This document shows, one piece after another, positions 47,138 through 58,397 of a stretch of 64,000 bases of DNA; the first letter of the stretch is position 1; every line of letters starts with the position of its first letter. The stretch covers positions 23,233,809 through 23,297,808 of the forward strand of contig NC_067197.1 of NCBI RefSeq assembly GCF_000699445.3, in the 5' to 3' direction. Both the position numbers and the translations under genes were made by a program. The notes under the pieces are model-generated. The model was not told where the DNA came from and searched no databases. It was given only the letters and a program-made list of their open reading frames with translations. This stretch comes from Schistosoma haematobium (lineage: Eukaryota; Platyhelminthes; Trematoda; Strigeidida; Schistosomatidae).

Positions 47138-50100
47138 ATTCCCTTAATGAATATATTTTGGGTTGTTTTTTGTACTTTTATTTGGTTATTAGTGAATTCT
47201 TTTTAACTTTTAAATTATTGTTTTGCAATTTTAAACTCTAATAAGTTATTCTTATTACCTTATACAAGTTTTTTATATTATTATTCAGTTTATTATTATG
47301 ACATTTGTGTTTGTCGTTTTCCTTCATATCTGTCAATTGGACTATTATCTGACCCATAAACTATTTTCTTCTTTACCCCTTGATTAGTACGTAACTTCAT
47401 TTGTTATTTAGTCTCAAATCCATTTTTGTAATGCAATCTTTTCTATCCTCCTATAGATATATATTTTCCATATAACTATATATACGAATGTACAGCTTAA
47501 GTAAACGATTTCGTCGAAAAGAAAATTTTCTTCGCTGAATTCTCTTTTTCTTATTCAATGACATAAAATATAAATAAAATAATTCCAGTCACCTTTAAAT
47601 TTGTGATTGATTTCATGTGGGGAAAAGGGTATTGATTGTTTTTCCTTCGGAGATGGCTATAAATATTTTAAGTGAATGATTGTCTTATCAACTGATCATA
47701 TGCTATGAGACATGTTAAGTTTTTAAGCATAAATAAAAATAAAAGGTATTCAATTAAGATATTGTACTAAAAAGTTTCAACGCCTTAGTTTCTGATACAT
47801 TGACAATGAATAGACTGAAAACATACAAAAATAAGATTAACGATTTGTATTGATGTTTATAAATTATTATTTAAGTAAATATCTTTCTAAAATCAGATAA
47901 TATAATTGTTTTGGAAAGTGATTTTTACCTTGAATTTCGGTCCCTTCATACAAGCTATAATCCATGTTGATAACTAAACATATAGTTGAGAATTTAAGAG
48001 TGAGTAAAAATATAATATATCTGTTTTGTTTATTACAACTGTAAATTTTTGAACAATATCAAGTGCTATATTAGTCAGAGTCGTTGAGTACCCTGTTATC
48101 TTTTATATCTTAAAAGAATGTACACGATTATTTTCTTAAATCGGCGTAAATGAAGTAATTGGCTGTTATGAAAAAAAGTGTGTATCATAAAAATGATTAA
48201 AATCATCATATGCATTTTAATCACTATGTAAGAAAAGTGTGAAACAATTGGAATACATGAAGCTCTTTTATTACAGTAATTTATTTATTCTTAGAAATGG
48301 AGGAAAGTTCTGATGCAACTGATTGATTAAATGATTTAAGTTGTACTCTAAGAATACGTTATACAATTCAGATATTTCTCTTTGCATAACAGTTATAATA
48401 TAACAGTAAGGTTGTTTATTTTTATAAATATAGTTGTAAATACGATTCTAAATAACATTAAGTTAATGTTGCCTTTTTGTTCTTTAATTATATCCTAAGA
48501 AAAATCTATGACTAAATACTAAGCAATGATAAAAGATTTAATGAAAAATTAACACAGTAGTTCTTATATTTTGAGTCTGTTTTTCATCACGGATTAATGT
48601 CAACGAAAGGACCATATAAAATCAAAAGGTATTGAACATCACTTCTTTCCGGTTTAAGATACCCCCTATCCTTGTGACATTTTCAAACCGAAGACCTTTA
48701 GATCTCAAGGTAACAATGATACCACGTATGTATTACAGCATAAAACTGAATGTTAGTATTCATCAAGACTGTAAAATGTGTTTCCACCTTGAAAAAAACG
48801 AAAAAAAAATGAAATTTTATTAGTTTTCTCTCATTGGACAGTGGCATATAACTTAAGAATTTAGTGTAATGCAATAAGTACAGACGGACAATAATTAATA
48901 TACATTTTTGATTTATTCGCTGTTATGACAACATAAGTGTAACGATAAATATGATTGACGATAACAATAATAATAGTAATAAGATTGACTATTGTTTCTA
49001 TTATTTCATGAATATAAAATTTTTGAATCTACAGTCAAATCTTATTTTTCGATTAAAATTAAATTCACTATTAATTTATGCATGTTTGTTATTTCATACC
49101 ACAAAAAAGCGTTTTCCACTGTGTTTTTTGGCGCGTCAATCATTTACCTTGACTGGTTTGGTTGAATAACCCAAGTAGGTAACAATATTCATAGCTATTT
49201 TTAGTAACACATGAGATATTCAATTTTCTTACGGATATTCTCTGTTTTTTAACCGGAAATATAAAGTTTGGTCTTATATTGTATGTAGGCGTGGTTTTTC
49301 ATTGTTCTCTCGAGAAAGAATAATTTATGAGAAAGGTGAGAAAGTATTCAAGAATGTTTAAAAAATTAATAGAACACATTTGATTTGGTAAGAATATCGT
49401 GTTATTACACGTTATTTGTTTACTGAACCAGATCGACAGATCTATGGTAGTGCACACAATCCATTTGATGTTAATATTAAAAAGTATTTCCCTCAATTTA
49501 TTACGATTACATTACATCAAGTAAACTTTACATTGTTTAGTTTCTACTAAGGACAACAATTATTGTAATGTCATTCACCGAGTAACTGAATTTCGATAAC
49601 ATATTACCTTCTTTAGTAGAATATTTAATTGTAACTTAATGAATCAAAGTTTTGGCATGAAATGTGGTAGACATATCGTTAACTGATGAATCTCAAACAA
49701 GAAAAACAATATTTATTCTACTGCGATAAAACAATTGAAGGATGCACTATGTGGACAAAATAGAAGAATAGTTGCGTTTTTCCCTAAAAACTTGACTTCA
49801 TCTTATAGTGAGAAAACTGCATAGAAAGGTTGAATACGTTTCATGACAACATCGACTTATTACTTTTACCTTGATTCAAGACTATCATTAGTTTGTAACA
49901 AAAATAGTCTTCAAGCTCAAAGAATGTCCTGTTGATAATCACTTTAAATTCACTAGTAGCCAGTTTCAAAATGAAATTCTTTGGTTTCTAGTGAAAAACT
50001 ACAATCAATGTAATCAACTACAAACGAGAAGTAAAGTTGTAACTCATCTATGAAGTTGGTTCGGGCCCACCGTGTGATACAAATTACTTAAACTAAAGGA

Positions 50101-50791
50101 AAAGAAAATATATACTATAAGATCAGTTGTCTAAGGTTATTGAGTTTGTTATACGACACTAAGGCGTTAAATTTGTTTTAGTGTTTGATTATATTTAGGT
50201 ATTTATCCAGCATTTACAAACGGAATGTTCAGTGACTTTTAATTTTCAATAGTTTAATATAATTGATGCTATTTCAATTCTTTTCAAAAATAACAGACAA
50301 AGCTTAAATCATAGTACCGTGCACTAGTGAATATTGTTACTGTTTGGAACATTAATGAGCCCAATAACTTTTAATGAACTACATAAAATTGTTACTTACA
50401 ATAACTGAGAGGATACACTGTTAAAATTAAAAAACTTTTTTTGATGATTTTTAAACAAAATAACTTGATAGTGTTTACATATTGTTATGATTATTATAGA
50501 TCTAGTCAAAACATTGACAAATTCATATCAGTCAACACCTTTTCATATTTGTTTTTATTGACTCAGAATAAAATGTTAACTATATCATTGATATCATTGT
50601 CATTGAATAAAATAAGTACTTTTCCAGAATAAATCATTATTAATTTAAACAAATATCATACATTATTAACTTTAAGAAGTTATATACCTATTTTAATGTT
50701 TATAGATGATCATTATCGAATTTTTGAAAAGAATTTAACTTGTTAATAATATCTCCCGATTGTTTTAAGAAAATTTATTAACATAACGCAA
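47138..50791. other. Very AT-rich non-coding stretch
   Basis: The first few hundred bases may be the 3' untranslated part of the Penelope-like copy. Beyond that nothing was recognised. Confidence 0.35.
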
Positions 50792-51017
50792 TTTCGTGGA
50801 TTGGTTGAAGTAACACCGTTGGATTCCGGCTTAGTGGTCTAATGGTTAGGCGCTCGCGCGCGAGACCGTTAAGTCCTGGATTTGAATCTCGCGATGGGCG
50901 AGGTCGTGGATGCTCACTGATGATGAGTCCCACAATATGACGAAACGGCCGTACAGTGCTTCCAGGTTTTCCATGGTGGTCTAGTTTCAATTGGCTCATG
51001 ATTTCAACTATTGAAAT
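50792..51017 (+). repeat. Hammerhead SINE, near full length, core C mutated
   Basis: A box GGCTTAGTGGTCTAATGG (50828-50845), B box GGATTTGAATCTC, then ribozyme ACTGATGATGAGTCCC...GACGAAACGGCCGTACAGTGC. Relative to the family the core reads ATGATGA (first base C changed to A); stem II, GAAA, stem III and the GTA cleavage triplet are kept. The tail ends CTCATGATTTCAACTATTGAAAT. Confidence 0.85.
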
Positions 51018-51462
51018 AACATATTTGTGTTAAAATTCCACATTCATGTAATCTAATATTTTTCTAGATTTTTTCAATTAGAAAACATTCTAGAACATTA
51101 AGACTGTAAACCGGACATTGCTGATTAGATATATCAGGCTTTTATGCTTAAGCTAATCCACAAGGATAATCTTTATAAACATAATTTTAGGTAGAATAAT
51201 AGAATAAATACCGTTATATGTGTATAAATTTACATTATTATTTTCTTCATCAATCATACTGTTGTTTTTATATTGTTACTAAACTATCCAACTAATTCTA
51301 AACAGTTTCGTTAAAGAGTGAGGATACTTCACCAATAAAATTAGGTGGCAATTCAAATTAAATAGAAGGATGCTGTTTAAAAATTATCAAAATACACATA
51401 TTACTGCATTGATGAGAGTTAACAAAGGGATAAATAAAAAGTAATTTTCTTTAATAATTGTT
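51018..51462. other. AT-rich spacer
   Basis: No feature recognised between the SINE and the Penelope-like copy. Confidence 0.4.
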
Positions 51463-51465
51463 TCA

Positions 51466-51563
51466 ATAGAACAATGAGAAGACGGAGTTGATCTGAAAAA
51501 TGTAATGTATTTGCGCTATACATTTCGAATAATCCGGTCACACACATGTCATGACACTTTATG
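51466..51563 (-). repeat. Left arm of the inverted repeat flanking the Penelope-like copy
   Basis: It contains GACGGAGTTGATCTGAAAAA (51481-51500) and TTCGAATAATCCGGTCACAC, the reverse complement of the 3' region at 52098-52195. Confidence 0.9.
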
Positions 51564-52097
51564 TACCGTTAACTAAGAAATACATATCATGGTTAAATTG
51601 AAATGAATTTCCATCATTATCATCCATAAGTGAATTTACCCAGCTTTTGTGTGGACACACATACATAAAGAGAAGTAATCGAACAATGCAATCAAGAATC
51701 ATTGAACACGTGCCTAGATGGCTTCAAAACCAATTAGTATCAAATGATCCGATCAACGTGGGAGGTAGAAAACCATGTTCATCGGTAGAGAAACATATAA
51801 TTGAAATGGGGGCACAAAACTGAGATTAATACAGCTTTTAAAACCTTGTATAGAAATTGTCAAGAACGAATTCTCAAGTTTATTGAAGCCTTGGCTATTC
51901 GTGAATTTAATCTTCCCTTATATGTACAAAAACAATTTGTCGTAACCTTGAATTTACCTTGGTAATCTTTAAGTCATTCTATGGCCTAGGATAACGCGAC
52001 AATTTCTTGTTCTTTCTATACGATGTTAAATTGTTTCTCTCCCCTTTGTTACTTTTTTACTTGAACTTTCATTTAATTGACCTTCATTAATTTTCAT

Positions 52098-52195
52098 ATA
52101 AAATGTCCTGACAAGTGTATGTGTGACCGGATTATTCGAAATTTATAGCGCGAATACATTACATTTTTCAGATCAACTCCGTCTTCCCATTGATC
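52098..52195 (+). repeat. Right arm of the inverted repeat (3' untranslated region of the Penelope-like copy)
   Basis: It contains GTGTGACCGGATTATTCGAA and TTTTTCAGATCAACTCCGTC. A diverged direct relative ends the third Penelope-like copy at about 53230-53340. Confidence 0.9.
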
Positions 52196-52237
52196 TATCC
52201 AAATTTATAGAAGAGACCAATTACTTTAAGAATTGTT

Positions 52238-52761
52238 GTTACTATTAGCTTTATTCAATATTATATTTTCGGTATAGTATAGTATTTTAACAAGTTTCCG
52301 TTTCTTGTTTCTTGATCGACTCTGAGGATAAATATTGAATGATCGCCAACTATGTGTTAGCTGTTCAGGAATCTGAATTATGTACATTCTTTTCGATGTA
52401 TATTGTCAACAACCGCAATAATTCTGGTTGTGTGCTCTTTTCTAAATCGTACAGCGAGAAGTCGTGAACTTTTCACAAACGCACCTTATACACTGTGCAA
52501 TTAATTGACATAATGATCTGTTAAAACAAACAAAAGACAGATGATTTGTTTAAATATCTAGATGTCGGGAACTGATAGCCCAGATATTCAAGCAGGCCTC
52601 CCATAATTGTTCGTAAAGTTGGTCTACTGCTTTATAAACGAATATTTAATTTTCTGTCTGATGCAAGTAAATTTTGTTAATAAGTTAAGAAATAAAATTA
52701 CTTAAAAATATTTTCACTGAAAGAAATATTATGATTAGAAAATCATTTTAATTCATTCTAA
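52238..52761. other. AT-rich spacer between two Penelope-like copies
   Basis: No feature recognised. Confidence 0.35.
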
Positions 52762-53345
52762 TTGAATGAATTCGACCCAAACAGCATGTAAGCGGTTGTG
52801 TCGCATCCCAATGTGTCTATCAATTTACATATACGTGAGGAAACACGTACATAGGGAGAACCAATCGTGGTCTTCAAGTAAGGGTGGCGGTGCACATGCG
52901 CAAATGGCTGCAGAAACGAACGAATTCCAATGGTCAAATAAGATCACAGGATAGACAAACATCCTACACCATTACGAAACATTTGGTTGATATCAAGTCA
53001 GCATTTGTAGTCTTGTACAAAAGCCTTCAAGGGCGTATACTAAGGTTTATTAATGCCTTGGCTATACGGAAACTGAAACCCCCTTTATGTGTTCAAAAAC
53101 AATTTGTTCTTACTCTTAACCTACTCTGGTAATACTGATTTATAATCCAACGTGGTTATCACACTGTGTTTGTGTACTTTATTTATTTTTTGTTACGGCT
53201 TACCTTTAACCTGTCTAGTTGACCTTTAAGTTTTCATATAAAAATATCTTAACAAGTATATGCGTGATCAGATTGTTCGAAATGTGTTGAACAAATATAT
53301 CACATATTTCTGATAACCCTCATCTTCTCATTGTATTATCGAAAT
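52762..53345 (+). pseudogene. Penelope-like GIY-YIG C-terminal fragment plus 3' region
   Basis: Frames around 52815-52920 read CVYQFTYT, NTYIGRTNRGLQVRV and MRKWLQ, a recognisable GIY-YIG module with the YIG triad retained. The frame then runs VVLYKSLQGRILRFINALAI and LCVQKQFVLTLN, ending in LLW and a stop (53130-53132). The downstream 53150-53345 matches the 3' untranslated region of the 51.5-52.2 kb copy. The RT part is missing, so this is another 5'-truncated copy in the same orientation. Confidence 0.75.
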
Positions 53346-55267
53346 ATCATTATCACTGTGTGATATTCGTCCACATACTGATCACTATAAGAGATTCAGA
53401 CAGTTGTTAATTGGAATTCTGTTTCCACTTCACTTAATCATAAGATTAAAATCTAATTCATTAATTAGACTTTTAAGTGGCTGTCATTTAAGGTCTCAAT
53501 TAAACGGTGGTCTAAAAAGTTTTATTAGCTGTATGGCAAACAATCCGTATATTACTGAGAAAATTATAAAACATATTACGTGGTTGTACATCAATTGAAC
53601 ATCGAGAAGTAAGTAATGTCATATTATCCAGTCATTAATCTTGAATGAATCGAAAAAGTCTTTATATGGATGGTAGTCTTCATAACTCCTCATTACAGAA
53701 TACTTGTCTTATGTTAAATATTTGCAGGGAGCTCAAAATTTAAATTTGGTGCTAGTAGCTTTCCGTCGAATAAAACGTGTCAGTAATTTATTATAAATTA
53801 GTTTACTAAACTAAAAACTTAAAAAATTGCCTGAAAATGAGCGAAAGTATAGATGACATCCGTTAGTACCTACATATACTTTCTTAAGTAATCTGACTTG
53901 CGATTTGTAAGATATTTGGTCTACTGGATACATCAGCCATATGAATATTCTAGTATTGTTCTATCAAATTCACTAACAAATATGAGTGATGATTATGCAT
54001 GTTAAATAATTTTCAACTTATTATTCATTAATATCTCATTTACAGAGAAATTCAAATAATTATTTTTCTATAGAAGCTTAACTCTAATTTATCCATATGG
54101 ATAGGATAATTCTTTCAGTTACCTCATCATTATATCACAAGAAGTGATAATAAACTCTCATTATTTCATATTTTAAGTTATAGTGTAGTGAACGAGAACA
54201 CTAATGGGAACAATCATATGTTTCTGAATACGAAATTACAGAAACTCTTATTTAAATTTGAAAAACTACTTCATTTGCAAAATATCCATCAATTGTCTTA
54301 AACATGATTATTCCTTCATTTTCACATCAATCACTCTCTGTTCTCATTCTCATCATTTCGATCTTCTTAACCTTGTGTCGCCAGACATTCCACTTTCGAT
54401 TGATAATCAATATTACTTAGATCTGTTGACATTAATAGTACATACTACAATTGTAAACATTATAAGTAATAAATATATCATACTAGAAAATATTTTTACA
54501 CTGATTTACACGACTACATTCTGTATTATTACTCTGGTATATTCTATTTGAATTATTAATTAGAAATACTTCGTATGAAGTGTATCAATTTATTAATAAA
54601 AGTTACCCAATATATCTTACTATCATTTCATGTTCTTTTTATTTTAGTGCAAATTTACTTAAGGTCATTTTGTGTAAAAGTGATTTCATTTTTAAGACAC
54701 ATTGATCATTTTAAAAGAAGTCATTTTCTCCATCCAATGTGTTCAATGTAATATGTTCTAATGATTAGAAAGAAGAAAAAAAAGAACAAGTATCTTACTA
54801 TGGTATTTTCATAGACCATACACACCATTGATCGATTATAATAGTACTTAAAGTAATCCAGTTTGTAATATCAAAAATACCATCCATATTAACAAACATC
54901 AATAAAATACGTAAAATAATAAAGGTTATTTAACTGGATTTGGTTATTCAATGTATAATAGGTGACATCATAAAAATATTTTATCAAGAAACGAAAAAAG
55001 AGAAAAGATTTCACTAAATAAAATTGCTACAATAAAATACCTGGAATAAAATATATTTCATAAACTAGATATAATGCATTTAAAATAGTGACTACATTGT
55101 TAGTTGTAAGAATGTGTGTTGTTTCTTGTTGTTGTTGCTGTTATTGATATCTTGGAATAAATTAAATTAGTTTGTAATGATATATTGGGTCATTTTGAAA
55201 TATGACATAATATTTCATGCATCTACAAATTTTATTATCAGAAGGGGTTTTGTAGAGATTGTAGTAA
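53346..55267. other. Very AT-rich non-coding stretch
   Basis: It contains a diverged copy (about 54340-54440) of the short interspersed repeat seen at 42.2-42.8 kb. Open frames at 53404-53598 and 54258-54551 are low-complexity and unsupported. Confidence 0.35.
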
Positions 55268-55424
55268 TTTCAATAGGTGAGATCATGAGTCAATCGAAAC
55301 TAGACCACCGTGGAAAACCTGAAAGCACTAGACTGCTGTTTTGTCCTATTGTGAGATTCCTCAGCAGTGCATATTCACGATCCCACCTTATGAGATTCGA
55401 ACCTAGGAGTTGATACTAATCAAC
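55268..55424 (-). repeat. Hammerhead SINE, GAAA box mutated
   Basis: Minus strand: B box AGGTTCGAATCTC, GCACTG, intact CTGAGGA, then GACAAAAC where GACGAAAC is expected, followed by GTC/TAGTGC. The catalytic G before AAA is lost. It lies head to head with the plus copy that follows. Confidence 0.75.
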
Positions 55425-55746
55425 ATGTACTCACTAGTGACTGGCTTTAAGAGGTATTCCTGGAGTTCTAGCGAGAAGTAGTGACCAGTGGAGTTCAACC
55501 AGGTCAGTTGTGAGATAGTAATGGTGGATGCGTCGCTCAATTTCGTAGATTAGTTAAAGTTAAACATTGACACCGTTGGATGCCAGCCCAGTGGTTTAGC
55601 GTTAAGATCCTGGGTTCGATTCCCACGAGTGGGATCGTGGATGCGCATTGCCGAGGAATCCCACAATAGGACGAAACGGTCGTCTAGTGCTTCCAGGTTT
55701 TCCATGGTGATCTAGCTTCAATTGACTCATGATCTCAATCATTGAA
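55425..55746 (+). repeat. Hammerhead SINE, long version with 5' extension, core mutated
   Basis: About 120 bases (55430-55555, including CCAGTGGAGTTCAACCAGG) precede the usual start. The rest has A box GCCCAGTGGTTTAGCG, B box GGGTTCGATTCCC (55611-55623), GCATTG, core CCGAGGA (T to C), GAAA and GTC/TAGTGC. The spacing between A and B boxes is shortened by deletion. The tail is CAATTGACTCATGATCTCAA. Confidence 0.75.
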
Positions 55747-58397
55747 ATTTTATTATACTTTTGCTAGGTCTTTATCAATGGGATAACAGAATGCAAGTTT
55801 TATACAATTCGGGAATTATCAACATGAAGCATTTACATTCTAGTGCTTATATTCATATTAGCATTTAAACCTAGTACCCACAGCTTCATCATCATTGTTT
55901 GAGAATAAAATCATCTTTAAAGTAGTGACATCTGTTTATTAAGAAATCAAATGTACTATATTTAGCAAAAGTTACCGTTGTATGTAAACTTGAAATTCGT
56001 TTTAAAACAATATCTTATTGGATTTAATGGTTGGCAGTTTAGGAAAAGAGGTAAATAGTTCCATTGAAATATTCATTGCATAAAAGTACAAATTCACCTT
56101 TTATATTCCGTCTATTCAAATTGTGATTAATTAGAAAAGAATAGTTAAGTACTTGAATACACACACTAATAATCTTTTCTACACTGCACTAACGAGTACT
56201 CGTTCTACTTGATGCAATATATGATCACTTTGATTTGTAATAGTATAGAAACTCTTCACCATCGTAGGAGTTAACTATCTAGAGTCCAAAGTTAGGAGTA
56301 AGCTTACATTTGACTATGGTAGATAAATCTCTCACATTTAAGGGCATTCAAAATTTCTATACTAAATGTATTATTGCAGTCAACTGAAGTTTGATGGACA
56401 GTTAACGCAAATAAATGCCTCTGTATTAGACGTTTCAACCCAAACTGCAGGAAAGCAAAACCAGTTGAAAATATGGACAGAAATCTTTCATCTCACTATA
56501 ATAAACATGACCGTTTGTAAACATATTACACACATTATTTAAGTTCCATTACAATTACAATAAAAGGCTCGATATAATGTAGATAAAAAAATCTAACTAT
56601 TATAATTATGTGTCGCTTACTGAAGATTTGGTCTCTAGTTTAGAGAAAGATTAGGTTCGTTTGATGGAATATTCAATCTAGAGAAACAGATTCATGTAGA
56701 TATGCTTTTTTCTAACTGATAATAAATATCAGGTTGAACTATAAGACTAACTGAAGTTAACTTGTATCCACCAGTAAGTAATGTTACCTAAATATCGATA
56801 AATGATCTAAAAGATAGACACTGACTTTTCTTATGTGAGCTTTACATCATTGGTTTTCTATGTTGAATAAGTGTACATAAACGGTTAATCGCCTCAGCGC
56901 TAATTCGGTAATGTTTAAATCACACTTGCTTTGCTAAACATCAATAGCTTTTAACTATCCATGTCTTTCAGTGGTATATTGGCCAAGATTTTATTTTTTA
57001 ATAGTGTTTTCAAGGATGTCATATATTGTAATTTTCCGAAATCAAATATGTTTACTTTCTAAGCTCGGCTTTGCTCGGTTACTCCATTTTCAGTTGTTGT
57101 GGTTAGTTTCTCCGATGCTACTAACAGAAACTGATGATCATCAGCAGAGTAAGGAAGACAGTTAAACATTTTACTGTCTGTTTCTCAAAATAACAGTATA
57201 AGCTTTATAAAATAATAGTTATATACATATAGTGTCAGAGTTTCGAATGTTTTCACGTGATCATTAACGATTTTCATAAATCCAGTAGTAGTGATTTACT
57301 AATTTTAACGAATCATTATTAGGTAACATACTAAAGTCAAACATTTCATCTTAACCATAGTCTTTCTTGAGTATCCAGCCATACATTATTTATTGACGAC
57401 AGTCATTAGAGCTTCTTCAAGCCTTATGCCTAACCTTGGATATTATAATGAATTTTTGAATGTAATAATGTTTTACTGGTGACTGTTCTCATTTGACTAT
57501 TCTATTTCTAATGCAATGAACAGAACACAGAAAATTTTGTTAATAGACTATCTTATTAATAGTAAACTAGATTTTATAAAAAGTCAATGTCCTGGATAGG
57601 AATTTGAGATAAATATTCAGAATGAAAAATGTTTAGTTTTCATTTGGCATTTCTCTTTTCTCAACTTTTAAAAATAACTTAAAAATGAGTGCCAGTAATC
57701 ACAAAATATGTTTCTATATATAGAATGACATGCTTTGAATAACATGCTAAATCTTCAGCACACTTTATTCGTTATGTTAAAGCTAAATTAAAAGAAAGCC
57801 CAAAATTAAGACTTAGTTTGTTTATAATTATTTAATTTGTAAATTGATAATGATCGATCGCTATAAAACAATCTAACAGACTCTAGTACAAGGTCAGATG
57901 TAATTTAAACTATTAGTATAATTGCATGTAGCAAAATACCACTTTCACACTAATATGAATAGTGAATAATATAAATAATGGTTGATCTTTTCTTTGGAGA
58001 TTGTAGATAGATCTTTTCATCTATACAAATGAACATCGTGTACTGTATTCTTAGGAAATCAGAATCATCAAAGAGAGTGATCACTGATAATATGTAATAC
58101 ATACATTATTTTCATTCCATTCACCAGATTATTTGGTAAAGTTACATGGGATTTGACTATTGGTTCCATCCTAAACACCAACCATGAATACTCAGTACTG
58201 ACTAATAGAATTGTTCATTTCTAGAATTCACTGGACAATTTGTTTAAACCATTAAACTTGGGTTTTTAATAGTAACAGAACAATACTCTTGAGATAAACC
58301 ATTTGTTATCAATTAAAGATATTTTATTTATACATAAACAGCTTTTTAATTTATTCCTATAAATGGTTATTTTTTATATATTTTAATTTTTCCGCAG
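55747..58397. other. Very AT-rich stretch upstream of the transporter exon
   Basis: No exon carrying the transporter start codon could be identified. The stretch is presumably an intron or 5' flank of that gene. Confidence 0.35.

Larger units (their letters stand above)
51463..52223 (+). mobile_element. 5'-truncated Penelope-like element with inverted terminal copy of its 3' end
   Basis: The centre (51645-51963) encodes the GIY-YIG C-terminal region: CGHTYIKRSNRTMQSRIIEH, PRWLQNQ and, after frame changes, LAIREFNLPLYVQKQFV ending in LNLPW and a stop. The 3' untranslated region follows. About 100 bases of it (52098-52195) recur in reverse orientation at the left end (51466-51563) with about 90% identity. 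Flanking 14-base repeats (51449-51462 CTTTAATAATTGTT; 52224-52237 CTTTAAGAATTGTT) differ at one base and may be a target duplication. Inverted terminal arrangements are known for Penelope elements. Confidence 0.8.

Noticed and set aside
54258..54551. 97-codon hydrophobic open frame
   Set aside because: It overlaps a diverged short repeat, is AT-rich and low-complexity, and lacks splice or domain support.
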